From NCBI GenBank assembly GCA_000309945.1, contig CM001633.1, positions 4,753,793-4,817,792 of the forward strand: DNA of 64,000 nt. Direction: 5' to 3'. The DNA is from Leptolyngbyaceae cyanobacterium JSC-12 (GTDB taxonomy: Bacteria; Cyanobacteriota; Cyanobacteriia; Leptolyngbyales; Leptolyngbyaceae). Of the stretch, positions 47,648 to 58,958 are shown one piece after another. Below the pieces are notes generated by a model. That model was not told where the DNA came from and ran no database searches. It saw nothing but the letters and a program-made list of their open reading frames with translations. The position numbers were made by a program, and so were the translations under genes. Each line of letters opens with the position of its first letter. Position 1 is the first letter of the stretch.

Positions 47648-48445
47648 TCAAACTATTGTCAGCAAGCACAGCAGCAACATTTCTGTCCACTCAACCACTG
47701 CACCATAGGTATCGCCTGTATGCCCACCGAGCTTTTGGTTGAGCCAGGCTCCCGTCAATAGAGCGATCGCACTTCCTCCTAAAATCGTGAGCAGGACAGC
47801 GTCTCGATTCTCCCAACTCAGCAACACCGGGAAACAGCTAACTCCAACCATTAAAATTAGCATTGGCAGTGGTTCCCAGCGAGAGCGGATCGCGACTTTA
47901 TGAAAGGCTCCTTTTCCTTGGGATCTTAAGTAAGGGTAGAAAGCGATCGCCACCAGTTGCCCCCATCGCCCCCACCCTGCCGCGACAACCAAGGCCCACC
48001 CGCGATAGGTGGTCAAACTGGCAAGCGCAGTTGTTTTCAGAAGCAAAATGATCACAGCTGCCATGACTCCGAAGGCTCCAGAGCGGCTATCTGCCATCAC
48101 ATCCAGACGGCGTTCAGGCTCCAGCACTGCCAACCCATCAGCTGTATCCATCGCTCCATCTAAATGCAACCCACCAGTAATTGCAACCCAACTGGTAACA
48201 ATCAACGCACTGCGGGGAAAAATTGGCATAGACACTAGAAAGAGCGCAAAATCCAGCAGTCCTAGCAAAATGCCGATAACCCATCCAATAACGGGTGCCC
48301 ACCGGGCAATCCCGGAAAATTCTAGTGAGCCTATGTAAGAAATTGGCAAGCAGGTGTAAAACGCGATCGCGCCCAGAAAAGTTCTCACCTGAGCCATTCC
48401 AAGTGCTATGCCCTGTTGTAACAGAGAGCGAAGTTGAATCATCAA
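47648..48445 (-). CDS. cobS: adenosylcobinamide-GDP ribazoletransferase (cobalamin-5'-phosphate synthase)
   Basis: This 265-residue integral membrane enzyme joins the lower ligand to GDP-cobinamide in the last steps of (pseudo)cobalamin synthesis. Family marks are 'FYTCLPI' near the N-terminus, 'GGLHLDGAMDTADGLAVLEP' (the Asp-rich CDP-alcohol-transferase-like metal site, cited in parts) and 'RSGAFGVMAAVIILLLKT'. The C-terminal 'LGGHTGDTYGAVVEWTEM' is also conserved. No cobalamin riboswitch is evident upstream and no other cob gene is nearby. Confidence 0.95.
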   Translation of the reverse strand: MMIQLRSLLQQGIALGMAQVRTFLGAIAFYTCLPISYIGSLEFSGIARWAPVIGWVIGILLGLLDFALFLVSMPIFPRSALIVTSWVAITGGLHLDGAMDTADGLAVLEPERRLDVMADSRSGAFGVMAAVIILLLKTTALASLTTYRGWALVVAAGWGRWGQLVAIAFYPYLRSQGKGAFHKVAIRSRWEPLPMLILMVGVSCFPVLLSWENRDAVLLTILGGSAIALLTGAWLNQKLGGHTGDTYGAVVEWTEMLLLCLLTIV

Positions 48446-48864
48446 AACTTTAATTTCTCAGAATTCATCCCTGACAAAAACTACATCTAGTAGAGCAAAC
48501 AATTGTTTCTTGTCACATCTAGGGCAAACCCCTCAGTCTACAGGCTACCTGTGCAATTTAAGCAAATTTGTCAGATGTTTAGGAGAAAATCTTCGGATAA
48601 AATTGGTTAAGTGCTACGCATCACCCCTACACTTATTGCCCGATTGGTAACTTAGATTACTCAGAAAGTCAATCTATTAGTTAGGGCTTTCCAGGTTGGT
48701 GAGGTCTTGTCAGCATCTTTGTTCTTAAGTGGTTGGCTTCAGTACTGGCTTGAACGATTAAATTCTGTTGCCTCCTTTAAGATTTCCAGGAGTCAGGGAT
48801 TTACGTCAAAAGCGACTGCCACATCTGACACTCCGGTTCGTTTAAGTTCAGAGGCTTTCTCTCT
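48446..48864. other. 419-bp intergenic region between divergent genes
   Basis: This AT-leaning spacer lies between cobS (minus) and the conserved unknown gene (plus) and must contain both promoters. I looked for a B12-box pattern on the cobS side and did not find one. No hairpin, tRNA or ORF stands out. Confidence 0.55.
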
Positions 48865-49323
48865 ATGAGTCACGACCAAACCCCTAGCAGCGAGCGTCCT
48901 CCCGCCCCCTGCATCGTTGATATTGGTACAGTCGTTAATCGTCATGACATCCAAAGACTGTTGAGCGATTTAGGGCGTGTTCAATATGCTCACTTACATG
49001 ATGGCATCCTGACAAATCAGGGAGAAGGCTATATCTTAGAAGTTTTTAGCGATCCCCATCGAGCAACCATCGTTGCAAATCGTGGACTATATCTCAATGT
49101 CCAAAGTTTTGACTGTTTGGAACTGGGGCAGACGGCGGATGAGCAGCCTTACTTTGATTTAGTTCAAGACACTCGGACTTTACGGTTGATTCCGTTGACA
49201 AATCCGTTAATGGAGCAGCATTCTCACAACCTCAATGCTGCAACGCTTGAAGCAGTCGTTGCAGAAGTATTAGCTGCAGGATGGGATGTGCAGATTGATG
49301 ACGAAGAACCTTTCTCACTGTAA
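48865..49323 (+). CDS. conserved cyanobacterial protein of unknown function
   Basis: This 152-residue soluble acidic protein has no signal peptide or TM helix. The N-terminal ~12 residues are polar. The core runs 'IVDIGTVVNRHDIQRLLSDL', 'ILTNQGEGYILEVFSDPHRA', 'NQ..LYLNVQSFDCLEL' and 'TRTLRLIPLTNPL'. I do not recognise a domain. It precedes tgt and psbK on the same strand with ~90 bp between, so it could be cotranscribed with them. Confidence 0.7.
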   Translation: MSHDQTPSSERPPAPCIVDIGTVVNRHDIQRLLSDLGRVQYAHLHDGILTNQGEGYILEVFSDPHRATIVANRGLYLNVQSFDCLELGQTADEQPYFDLVQDTRTLRLIPLTNPLMEQHSHNLNAATLEAVVAEVLAAGWDVQIDDEEPFSL

Positions 49324-49393
49324 GAGCTTATGGTTGCTTCTAATCGCTCTTAACGTAAGCTCTTGAATCAAGCGTCTGCACAGGGTTTTGTAA

Positions 49394-50545
<1,152 letters not shown>

Positions 50546-50609
50546 CTGGATGAACCGTACCGTGTTACGATAAATGTCAATTCTGAAGTCCGTGCGAGAG
50601 GTTTATTCA

Positions 50610-50747
50610 ATGGAAGCAGCATTGCTTTTAGCAAAACTACCTGAGGCATACTCGATCTTTGATCCTTTAGTAGACGTTCTGCCAATCATTCCAGTTTTCT
50701 TCTTGTTGCTGGCGTTTGTATGGCAGGCGGCTGTTGGTTTTAGATAA
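50610..50747 (+). CDS. psbK: photosystem II reaction centre protein K
   Basis: This 45-residue single-TM subunit of photosystem II reads [17 protein letters not shown] then '[20 protein letters not shown]' and ends WQAAVGFR. The mature form starts at the conserved KLPEAY after processing. GAGAGG precedes the ATG. It lies directly behind tgt and is followed by an intrinsic terminator. Confidence 0.97.
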   Translation: MEAALLLAKLPEAYSIFDPLVDVLPIIPVFFLLLAFVWQAAVGFR

Positions 50748-50773
50748 GCAAATGGTTAAAAGAGGTTTCTATG

Positions 50774-50800
50774 AGGGCAGAGTTGTATCTGCCCTTTTTG
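50774..50800 (+). terminator. intrinsic terminator after psbK
   Basis: AGGGCAGA (50774-50781) pairs with TCTGCCCT (50788-50795) around a 6-nt loop and runs into TTTTGTT. It closes the tgt-psbK unit. Confidence 0.88.
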
Positions 50801-51048
50801 TTAGCTTTTTTGCTAAAGCTGCAGGATGCACAGATTGTTGCCAGCTTTAGCGCAAAGATTAATTTCAAGGTCAAAATTAAAGCATAGCGATTCACAACCT
50901 GTGGCTCCAATCCGTGAATTGGAGCTAAGTCCCCAGGAGTCAGTGGAGCCTATGTCTTTTAGGATTGGAATCAATAGGATTGGAATTCATGGGAGGGGTG
51001 AATCTCTGTTGTGGGGTAAATCTGGATATTTAGTTTTTTATAGCCATC

Positions 51049-51645
51049 ATGATAGAAGTCCTGGCGGTATTGTCGGTTTCTGCGGCGGCAGGAATGCGAG
51101 TTGCACTGCCGCTTCTAGTAATTGGATTGCTTTACAGTGATAGCTTATGGTCTCGGGTTCCGATTCTTTCTAGCATCTCTCCTCAAGTGGTGTTAGGAGT
51201 TTTGGTGAGCTGGTCGTTGTTTGAACTTTTTGCTTCTAAAGATCGCTCTGGACAGCGCGTTCTTCAAGCCGTGCAAATTTTCTTCAGCCCAATTGTGGGT
51301 ACCATCATGGGCATGGCGATCGCGAGAGCCACTATTCCCAACGAGTGGATTGTTGGATTGCTGGGGCTTACAGGTGGGTTATTGGCGCTGGTGCTGCAAC
51401 TTGTTCAAACGGGATGGGTTTACCGACTCCAACGCATTCCAATTTGGGTGATTTTTGCTCAGGATCTTCTCTGCATTGCACTAGTATTTTTTGCATTTGA
51501 TGCACCGAGACGGGGAGGATTAATTGCGTTGTTATTGCTCTGGTTGGCGATTCGTAGCTCTAAGGAGTGGCACCGTTGGTATGTTGGGCAAGGAGAACCC
51601 AGCGAGCGCCGTAACCCAAGACGCCATAAACGCGATCCCGATTGA
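51049..51645 (+). CDS. DUF4126 integral membrane protein
   Basis: This 198-residue protein has about five hydrophobic segments. The opening 'MIEVLAVLSVSAAAGMRVAL' followed by 'PLLVIGLL' is typical of DUF4126 proteins, and 'QIFFSPIVGTIMGMAI' fits the second half of the domain. The C-terminus is very basic (RRNPRRHKRDPD) and probably cytoplasmic. Function unknown. It is convergent with hemH, ending 20 bp from its stop. Confidence 0.82.
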   Translation: MIEVLAVLSVSAAAGMRVALPLLVIGLLYSDSLWSRVPILSSISPQVVLGVLVSWSLFELFASKDRSGQRVLQAVQIFFSPIVGTIMGMAIARATIPNEWIVGLLGLTGGLLALVLQLVQTGWVYRLQRIPIWVIFAQDLLCIALVFFAFDAPRRGGLIALLLLWLAIRSSKEWHRWYVGQGEPSERRNPRRHKRDPD

Positions 51646-51665
51646 TCACCTGATCACCCAAAATC

Positions 51666-52826
51666 TCACATTAGCCCGATCGCATGTAGCGGTCCGCGAC
51701 CAATCAGCATTTCTATAATCACAGCCAGAATACCCAGCATTGCCAGGCGACCATTCCAAACTTCAGCGGATGTTGTTAAGCCCCATTCCCAGCGTTCTTG
51801 TGGGTAAAGTTTGACCTTATCAGGCTCAACCACCTCTGCCAGTCTGCGGCTAGGTGCATTCAACGCATCAACCACCAATGCAGATAAATCATGGATAAAC
51901 GTTGGGTGCGTATTGAGCGCAGGAACACGGTGAAAATTTTCAATCCCTGCGGCTTCTGCAAGTTCTCGGTACTCAATATCAATTTCTTCCAAGGTTTCAA
52001 TATGCTCAGAAACAAAACTAATTGGCACAACAACTAAGTCTTTTACACCCTGTTTAGCGAGTTCATGCAAAGCGTCGTCTGTGTAAGGTTTCAACCACTC
52101 CACCGGACCCACCCGGCTCTGATACGCTAGTGTGTAGGCATTAGGTCGATTGAGGGTTTTCATAATCAACTGAGTGCATTCTTCAATTTCACGCTGGTAG
52201 GGGTCACCTGCTTCTTCTACATAGCTAATAGGGACACCATGAGCACTGAAAAAAACGTGAACTTGATCGGGAGTGGGGAAGTGGTCTAACTCTTGGGCTA
52301 TCAATTGCGCCATTGCTTGTAAGTAACCTGGGCGTTTATACCAGGAGGGGATTACTGTATAGTCAATCGCGTCTAGAGAGGCATCCTTCTCCCAAATTTG
52401 TTGCAAGAGGCGGAAACTAGAGCCACTGGTGCTAATGGAGTATTGAGGATAGAGGGGCAAGATCACTAAGCGAGCAATCTGGTCACGTTTAATGCGAGCG
52501 ATCGCTTCTTCTGTAAACGGATGCCAGTAACGCATTCCGATATAAACCTTTGCATCGTATCCTTGCTGGTGCAGCTGAGTTTGAAGTGCCTGAGCTTGCT
52601 CTTCGGTAATGCGGCGCAGCGGCGAACCGCCTCCAATCTTCTTATAGTTCTCCTGAGATTTTCTAGCCCTTGAAGTGGAGATTAACCAGGCAAGAGGCTT
52701 TTGCAGCCACGGAACCGGAAGTCGGATAATTTCTGGGTCAGAAAATAGGTTAAACAGGAACGGACGTACATCGGCTAACTGCTCCGGTCCGCCCAAATTT
52801 AGTAACAGAACCCCAACTCGACCCAT
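51666..52826 (-). CDS. hemH: ferrochelatase with C-terminal chlorophyll-binding helix
   Basis: This 386-residue enzyme inserts Fe2+ into protoporphyrin IX. The ATG at 52826 ([17 protein letters not shown]) is the family start; the upstream open frame to 53045 is not family-like. The catalytic His is in '[20 protein letters not shown]'. As in other oxygenic phototrophs, a linker leads to a C-terminal CAB helix with the chlorophyll motif '[11 protein letters not shown]' followed by a hydrophobic stretch. It is divergent from a methyltransferase gene with ~110 bp between starts. Confidence 0.96.
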   Translation of the reverse strand: MGRVGVLLLNLGGPEQLADVRPFLFNLFSDPEIIRLPVPWLQKPLAWLISTSRARKSQENYKKIGGGSPLRRITEEQAQALQTQLHQQGYDAKVYIGMRYWHPFTEEAIARIKRDQIARLVILPLYPQYSISTSGSSFRLLQQIWEKDASLDAIDYTVIPSWYKRPGYLQAMAQLIAQELDHFPTPDQVHVFFSAHGVPISYVEEAGDPYQREIEECTQLIMKTLNRPNAYTLAYQSRVGPVEWLKPYTDDALHELAKQGVKDLVVVPISFVSEHIETLEEIDIEYRELAEAAGIENFHRVPALNTHPTFIHDLSALVVDALNAPSRRLAEVVEPDKVKLYPQERWEWGLTTSAEVWNGRLAMLGILAVIIEMLIGRGPLHAIGLM

Positions 52827-52940
52827 AGTGAAATTGTTATAGATATTCTCAGCTTTGTAAATTAGTTTAACAGTACTTTTAGATGCAGCGCTTAGACTAG
52901 TGAAGAAATACTCAAAACCATCACTTTCTCCCGCTTGAGC

Positions 52941-53564
52941 ATGGCAACGATTCTTAGAGATCTGAGTTATCGATATCAATGGCTTTACGATAGTGTTTCT
53001 CGCCTTGCTGCATTGAGTGTGGGTGGAGAAAGACGTTTTCGGCAATTAGCGCTGGATGGTTTGACAATTCAACCAGCGATGAAGGTGCTTGATCTATGTT
53101 GTGGCAGTGGACAGACGACTCAGGTTTTAGTTGAGCGATCGCAGCATGTAACTGGGTTAGACGCTTCACCTTTCTCTATTAAACGAGCACAGCATAATGT
53201 TCCCCAAGCAACCTACGTAGAAGCGTTTGCAGAAGCGATGCCGTTTCCAGATCAATCCTTTGACCTCGTGCATACAAGTGTTGCCTTACACGAAATGGAA
53301 TTGCCCCAACTTCAGAAAATTCTTCAAGAAACTTACCGAGTCTTGCGGTCTGGAGGATACTTTACACTGATTGATTTTCACGCACCAACCAATCCGATAG
53401 TCCTCCCTGGCTTTTACCTCTTCCTGGGTTTGTTTGAAACAGAAACAGCCTGGCAGCTTTTGCAAATTAACTTAGCAATAATGTTGCAAGAACTGGGCTT
53501 TGAAGTACTGCGACATACTCTACATGCGGGAGGCAGCTTGCAGGTTATTCAAGCAAAAAAGTGA
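52941..53564 (+). CDS. class I SAM-dependent methyltransferase (UbiE-like)
   Basis: This 207-residue protein starts at ATG 52941 ([17 protein letters not shown]). SAM-binding motif I is '[15 protein letters not shown]'; motif II and III equivalents are '[14 protein letters not shown]' and '[14 protein letters not shown]', then '[17 protein letters not shown]'. The substrate is unknown; the N-terminus resembles UbiE/quinone methyltransferases. It shares a divergent promoter region with hemH and ends 5 bp from the end of the sensor gene. Confidence 0.88.
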   Translation: MATILRDLSYRYQWLYDSVSRLAALSVGGERRFRQLALDGLTIQPAMKVLDLCCGSGQTTQVLVERSQHVTGLDASPFSIKRAQHNVPQATYVEAFAEAMPFPDQSFDLVHTSVALHEMELPQLQKILQETYRVLRSGGYFTLIDFHAPTNPIVLPGFYLFLGLFETETAWQLLQINLAIMLQELGFEVLRHTLHAGGSLQVIQAKK

Positions 53565-53569
53565 TTAGG

Positions 53570-56491
53570 CTAGGGAATTAGCTCTTCGAGGTATTTACGA
53601 GCAGTGATGTCCTGAATTTGAGCAATCAGATAAAGTGGCTTTTGCTGGGGATCATGAACTAGCGCCAGACTCAGCAATGCCCAAATAATTTGCCCATCTT
53701 TGCGAATAAAGCGTTTTTCAAAATCGATATGAGAAACTTCGCCAGTAAAGAGCTGGAGATTAATCGCGCGATCAATCTCCAGGTCATCCGGGTGGGTAAT
53801 ATCTTGATACATCATCTGCAAAAGCTCTGCCTCAGAATATCTCAGCATCTGGCAAAAAGCCGGATTCACCTTTAGCAACTGCCCGCTAAGTGAGGCAATA
53901 TTCATCCCAATCGCAGCCGTATCAAAGGCAATTCTAAATCGTTCTTCGCTTAGTCGCAGTGCTGCTTCCGTCTCTTTGCGAGCAGTAATATCAAACTCAA
54001 CAATCGTGATCAGCCAACAATTTCGCCTGCTGTCCCACTGAGAAATCACATCAGCTAAGATCCAGCGCAACCCGCTGTTAGGGTGGTGGTAGCGATACTC
54101 GATGCTGATTGAGCGTTGATCACTAATTTTGGTTAGACAGGGTTCAATCACACTATGCCAATCGTCTTGGTGAACGCGGTTTTGCCAAAGTGAATAATTT
54201 TTTAGCAATACGTCTGGTGGATAGCCAAACACCGTTTCCACCCCTTGAGAGAAATATTTCGGGTGAACATTACCCGCTTGATCTAGATGGAGATAGCAAA
54301 TTGCTGCCGCTGCACTGTTTAAGATGTTACTAAGATTGGTTTCTGATTCTCGTAGAGCGTTTTCCAGTTGTTTGCGATCGCTAATATGAACTGCAACGGA
54401 GGTGACTCGCCAGCGATTTGTTAAACTATCCCAATGAAAAGTCAGAGAATCCGAAATCCAGCGCAGCTTTCCTTGCGTGTGGTAATAGCGATATTCAGTC
54501 TCAAACGTCCCTTCCACGAACTGCTCAGGGAAAATCCCAAACGTCTTATGGCGATCGGCTGGGTAAACACGAGACTGCCATAAGTGTGGATTTGCCAGAA
54601 GTTCTTCAGGCAAAAAGCCAAACAACGTGTAGTGGCTGGGTGACAGATAATCGTATTCGATTCGCCCTTCTAGATCGACCCAAAAACAGCAAACGGAACT
54701 GGTAATACTGTTTAAAACATCTTGCAACTTTACCTTGGATTGTTTTAATGCCTCTTCCAACTGTTTACGCTCAGTAATATCCTTGGCAACAGTAAGTAGA
54801 CATTTTTGTCCTTCTAATTCAATCACTTCGGAGGAAAGTAACACAGTCAGCTTAGTACCATATTGAGTATGGGCACTCACCTCCTGGTTGTATACTCTAC
54901 CCACTTTTTGAACAAGCTGGAGAAATTCTTCGCGTTCGTCTAACCGATCCCACAGTCCTAGCTCGATGGTAGTTCGGTTGATGACTTCCTCCTGTGAATA
55001 GCCTGATAGCCTCAAGAAACTATTATTCACTTCCAAAATCTTTCCATCTGGCAAAGTGGACACGATGATCGGGTCGGGGCTGGTACGAAACACCGTTGTA
55101 TATTTCTCTTTGGATTCTTGCAGTGCTAGTTTGACTTGATCAAAGGACTGCATCAGTTGCTCAGTCATTTCATTAAACGAGTGAGCCATTATTGCTAATT
55201 CTTCGATTCGAGTCGTTTCGTTAATGGGGACATCTAGTTTGCCCAACATTAAATCTCGACTGGCACGGCTTAACCGCAGAATTGGTTTAGCAATTAACTG
55301 GGAAGTGGCAAGTCCAAGAGCGATCGCGGCAAGCATTGCTGCCCCAGACAACAAAATCATCGTGTCATGGTTGCGGTCAATTTGATCTGCAAAATCTGAT
55401 TCAGGAATCACCACCACCACCACCCAGTTCAAATTTTCAGGAATTTTCAATGGGGAAACCTGTAGAAAATAGTGATTACCATTCACATCAAAACTGAAGA
55501 GCTGCTTCTGAGTGATTTGATCAAAACAACCAAAACGGTCTATCAGGAACCGAGCAGCATATTTGGTGGCAGGGTTCACGCTTCGGGTCGCTAACAGCCG
55601 CCCTTGACTGGAATCCATCAGCAAGGAATTGGAGACAGGACTCGCACCTAACTGGTTTTGTTTCTCAAATAGCAGGGTTTCTCCAGTAGATGTAGCAACT
55701 AGGGTTCCATCTTGTTCAACGACGAACGCTATCCCTGTTTGAGAAATCTGCAAGGTCTCCAGGTATCTACCAATCTTAGAAAGATCAACGGCTGTTCCGG
55801 TTACTCCCCGTAGGAGATTAGCAGAGTCATAAACAGGCTTCCAATAGATTGCCACTAAGGATGGAGAATCAGCTTCAATTGCAATAGGTGTGAGTTGCCA
55901 CATCCCATTTTCTGCCTGTCTAGCAAGGTCATACCAGAAATCACTTTCTTCCAAACCATCTTGATAAATTTTCTTAAGAGACTGCCTGAATGGAGATGGT
56001 TCTATGGGCGTAGTTCGCAGAGAAGGATTGACTTGGAGCGTGGCTGTTGCAGTCTGAGATGCAATGAGTTTTTGACTATGACTTAATTTCTCAACTGCTA
56101 AAAGTCTTTTTTGCTCATTAATGAACATGATGGCATTGATCGATGTACGGCTCTCCTCAGCACTGGTAAGTTGATGTGAGAAGTAACGTTGAATCGCTAA
56201 GGGATTGTTTTGATTTAAGAAGCCTAAACGCAGAGCTTCAGCATTATCATTGGTGATCTGAACGAGAGCAGTGAGGTGATTTTCCAATGAAGTCTCAACG
56301 CGATCGCTTATCTCACTTACCAAACGATTTGCCAGATCATTGATTGCCTCTTGTCCACTGCGATAGACAAAATAGGCAGTAACCCCGACGGCTGCCATCA
56401 CTTCCAATACAAAGGGAACAATCAGCACTAAGCGGAGCGGAACCCTTTTAAGGGGAGCCATTCGTTGGAGTTTAAGAACGTATTGAATCAC
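53570..56491 (-). CDS. membrane sensor: Cache, HAMP and four PAS domains, no output domain
   Basis: This 973-residue protein has a TM helix at ~20-45, a large extracellular Cache-type sensor domain (~45-345), a second TM near 370, and a HAMP domain ('IAKPILRLSRASRDLMLGKL'). Four PAS-PAC units then span ~460-968, each ending in a 'DITERKQLEEAL'-like helix. The protein stops at 'ITARKYLEELIP', just where a kinase, GGDEF or other output domain would start, and the next gene is convergent 5 bp away. It starts at GTG 56491 or ATG 56461. It is either truncated or signals through a partner. Confidence 0.85.
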   Translation of the reverse strand: MIQYVLKLQRMAPLKRVPLRLVLIVPFVLEVMAAVGVTAYFVYRSGQEAINDLANRLVSEISDRVETSLENHLTALVQITNDNAEALRLGFLNQNNPLAIQRYFSHQLTSAEESRTSINAIMFINEQKRLLAVEKLSHSQKLIASQTATATLQVNPSLRTTPIEPSPFRQSLKKIYQDGLEESDFWYDLARQAENGMWQLTPIAIEADSPSLVAIYWKPVYDSANLLRGVTGTAVDLSKIGRYLETLQISQTGIAFVVEQDGTLVATSTGETLLFEKQNQLGASPVSNSLLMDSSQGRLLATRSVNPATKYAARFLIDRFGCFDQITQKQLFSFDVNGNHYFLQVSPLKIPENLNWVVVVVIPESDFADQIDRNHDTMILLSGAAMLAAIALGLATSQLIAKPILRLSRASRDLMLGKLDVPINETTRIEELAIMAHSFNEMTEQLMQSFDQVKLALQESKEKYTTVFRTSPDPIIVSTLPDGKILEVNNSFLRLSGYSQEEVINRTTIELGLWDRLDEREEFLQLVQKVGRVYNQEVSAHTQYGTKLTVLLSSEVIELEGQKCLLTVAKDITERKQLEEALKQSKVKLQDVLNSITSSVCCFWVDLEGRIEYDYLSPSHYTLFGFLPEELLANPHLWQSRVYPADRHKTFGIFPEQFVEGTFETEYRYYHTQGKLRWISDSLTFHWDSLTNRWRVTSVAVHISDRKQLENALRESETNLSNILNSAAAAICYLHLDQAGNVHPKYFSQGVETVFGYPPDVLLKNYSLWQNRVHQDDWHSVIEPCLTKISDQRSISIEYRYHHPNSGLRWILADVISQWDSRRNCWLITIVEFDITARKETEAALRLSEERFRIAFDTAAIGMNIASLSGQLLKVNPAFCQMLRYSEAELLQMMYQDITHPDDLEIDRAINLQLFTGEVSHIDFEKRFIRKDGQIIWALLSLALVHDPQQKPLYLIAQIQDITARKYLEELIP

Positions 56492-57249
56492 TGTGGTGAG
56501 CTATTAAAAAGACTTCAGAGTACGACACAAAAATCTCGAACAAACCTTGTCTAAACCAAATCCATAGTTTTTCTTAGAGGAACCTCTAGTTTTCGAGTTG
56601 GATGTGCTTTATACCTTTTGGAAAAAACAGTTGATGTTAGATCGATTCCTTAAACTCTAGCGATCGCGACCCTGCATTGTGGGAGAAATCGCAAAGGTTC
56701 AAGTAACCAACAGCCTCGCGATACTGCCAGGAAGACTTTGGTTTTAATAGAGATCAATCTAATCAAAATAAGGGCTTTCATCATCCTTGCATTTCTACAG
56801 CCAGACAGATTCGTATTCATCAACTATTCAATAAATCAACCAAGTCCGCTGTGATCTTCAACATGGCTAACACGACTCTTACTGAACTGCCCAAAAACGC
56901 AAATGCAAACGAATTGTAAGGTAAGGACCCTAAATAATTATTCAGGTAATTTAACTCTTTAAAGCTTTGATCGATCTCGCTATCCGAAATCGGGCAAAAA
57001 CGCGCCAAAAAACTTAGTTAAAGCCAGCATTTGTACGCTTGACTATAAATCTTCTCTATGAAGCTTTTCATCAAAAAGCCCCATCTCTCACAGTGGATGA
57101 AGACGGGGCGGACCTAGCCTGCATTATCTATCAGAATTTCAAGAAAACCCAAAAATCCTTAGAGAAAGGATATCAAACAGCCATGTGCATTAACTGAGAG
57201 GACCGAACTTTCCCTCCCAGAAAGAGAGCATCCATCCCCGATGCCGAAC
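56492..57249. other. 758-bp intergenic region
   Basis: This lies between the promoter side of the sensor gene and the 3' end of hemL. No gene is convincing; a 62-codon minus-strand frame at 56820-57008 lacks coding character. It contains the probable hemL terminator at 57074-57109. Confidence 0.5.
57074..57109 (-). terminator. intrinsic terminator, probably for hemL
   Basis: On the minus strand GCCCC with a following TCT pairs with AGA and GGGGC, and the stem runs straight into TTTTTGATG. It lies ~140 bp past the hemL stop, so a long 3' untranslated region is implied. Confidence 0.65.
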
Positions 57250-58554
57250 TTAGCTGTCCAGGTTTGCCATGACTAACCGAGCCGCTTCCAGAGTTTGGTC
57301 GATGTCGGCGTCTGTGTGAGCAAGCGAGGTAAATCCAGCCTCAAACTGGGATGGAGCCAGATAAATACCCTGCTCTAACATGCCTCGGTGAAAACGGCTG
57401 AACTTAGAAAGGTCAGATTTCTTGGCGTCTTCGTAGTTATGCACTGGACCTTCGGTAAAGAAAAAGCCAAACATGCCGCTAATTTGCCCACCACAGGCTG
57501 CATGTCCAGTTTCTTTAGCAACTTGCAACATCCCGTCTGTGAGGCGTTTAGTTATACGATCGAGATAGTCGTAAGTGCCTGGTTGACGTAGCAGTTCTAG
57601 CGTTTTGATGCCCGCCGTCATTGCTAGAGGGTTTCCTGAGAGGGTGCCTGCCTGATACATTGGGCCAGAGGGCGCTACCATTTCCATGATGTCTCGCCGT
57701 CCTCCGTAAGCACCAACAGGCAACCCACCACCAATGATTTTACCGAGGGTTGTGAGATCCGGGGTGATGCCAAACTTTTCCTGGGCACCTCCGTAGGCAA
57801 TGCGAAATCCAGTCATGACCTCATCGAATACGAGCAGAGCGCCGTTTTCACGAGTGAGTTCGCGTAATCCTGCAAGAAAACCTCCATCAGGAGGAATAAA
57901 GCCTGCGTTGCCCACAACAGGTTCTAAAATTACACCTGCTATTTCACCAGGATTTTCGTCGAACAAGGCTTTTACGGCTTCTAAATTATTGAAAGGGGCA
58001 GTCAGGGTGTTGCTGGTGGTAGTTTTGGGCACGCCAGGTGAGTCGGGTAAGCCAAGGGTTGCTACTCCAGAGCCAGCTTTTACCAGGAACATATCGGCAT
58101 GACCATGGTAACAACCTTCAAATTTGATAATTTTGTCGCGTCCGGTGAAGGCTCGCATCAAGCGCAGAACAGACATGCAGGCTTCAGTCCCAGAGTTGAC
58201 AAAGCGCACCATTTCGATGCTAGGAACAGCATCAATGACCATTTGAGCCAGGATGTTTTCTAAATAACAGGGTGCGCCAAAACTTGTACCTTTTTGGGCA
58301 GCTTCGCAAATGGCTTTAATGACTTCAGGATGGGTATGTCCGCAAATGGCAGGTCCCCAGGTGCCCACGTAGTCAATATATTGATTGCCGTCAACATCCC
58401 AGGCGTAGGCTCCTTGAACTCGATCGAACACGATGGGTTGCCCACCAACAGACTTAAAAGCTCGGACTGGAGAACTGACACCTCCTGGCATTAACTTCTG
58501 GGCAGCCGAAAAAATTTCTTCTGACTTAGTTGTCTTAAATGTGCTCGTAATCAA
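57250..58554 (-). CDS. hemL: glutamate-1-semialdehyde 2,1-aminomutase
   Basis: This 434-residue PLP enzyme makes 5-aminolevulinate, the first committed precursor of chlorophyll, haem, bilins and cobalamin. Family marks are '[20 protein letters not shown]', '[20 protein letters not shown]', '[16 protein letters not shown]' and the PLP-binding Lys in '[18 protein letters not shown]'. '[13 protein letters not shown]' carries the gating-loop region. The start [19 protein letters not shown] has the usual length. Confidence 0.97.
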   Translation of the reverse strand: MITSTFKTTKSEEIFSAAQKLMPGGVSSPVRAFKSVGGQPIVFDRVQGAYAWDVDGNQYIDYVGTWGPAICGHTHPEVIKAICEAAQKGTSFGAPCYLENILAQMVIDAVPSIEMVRFVNSGTEACMSVLRLMRAFTGRDKIIKFEGCYHGHADMFLVKAGSGVATLGLPDSPGVPKTTTSNTLTAPFNNLEAVKALFDENPGEIAGVILEPVVGNAGFIPPDGGFLAGLRELTRENGALLVFDEVMTGFRIAYGGAQEKFGITPDLTTLGKIIGGGLPVGAYGGRRDIMEMVAPSGPMYQAGTLSGNPLAMTAGIKTLELLRQPGTYDYLDRITKRLTDGMLQVAKETGHAACGGQISGMFGFFFTEGPVHNYEDAKKSDLSKFSRFHRGMLEQGIYLAPSQFEAGFTSLAHTDADIDQTLEAARLVMANLDS

Positions 58555-58742
58555 TTGAGACTCCTTCAGGCGTTTATATATCGTCCCTCAATGCATTGTG
58601 TAACGAGAATTGGCTGATTGAAGCGGTTTCCCTATCTAAAGATTTGCAAACATGGCAGGTTTCTTAATCTAGAGATATGGTTCAACTCTTTGAGATGCCG
58701 TTTACTATCTGATTATCGTACTAACCCTGGGAGGGAACAACG

Positions 58743-58934
58743 ATGCCATATAAAACGAGTCAGGAGTTACCGGAGAGCGTGCGCGATCGCCTGACAGAGC
58801 CGGCCCAACTGCTTTATCTGACAGCTTTTAATTCGGCGCTCCAGTGGTATGGGGAAGAAGAAAAAGCACACCAAGCTGCCTGGCGTGCGATTAAAAGTCA
58901 AGCAGCTAACTTAAACAATGCTTTGAATGAGTAA
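58743..58934 (+). CDS. ChaB-like small protein
   Basis: This 63-residue protein, with GGGAGGG just before its ATG, matches the ChaB family: 'MPYKTSQELPESVRDRLTEP' and 'FNSALQWYGEEEKAHQAAW'. The family is named for a putative regulator of a cation antiporter in E. coli; the real role is unclear. It lies in the gap between hemL and the methylase gene. Confidence 0.85.
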   Translation: MPYKTSQELPESVRDRLTEPAQLLYLTAFNSALQWYGEEEKAHQAAWRAIKSQAANLNNALNE

Positions 58935-58958
58935 GGGGGGCTGCGTGTGATATCTGCT

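Noticed and set aside
47436-47708. 90-codon plus-strand ORF after the HtrA-like gene
   Set aside because: It starts with GTG, overlaps the 3' end of cobS antisense and covers a set of RNA-like hairpins; composition is not coding.
48446-48864. Cobalamin riboswitch upstream of cobS
   Set aside because: I looked for a B12-box-like sequence on the minus strand before cobS and saw none.
56820-57008. 62-codon minus-strand ORF before hemL
   Set aside because: No ribosome-binding site, no recognisable family and composition like the surrounding spacer.
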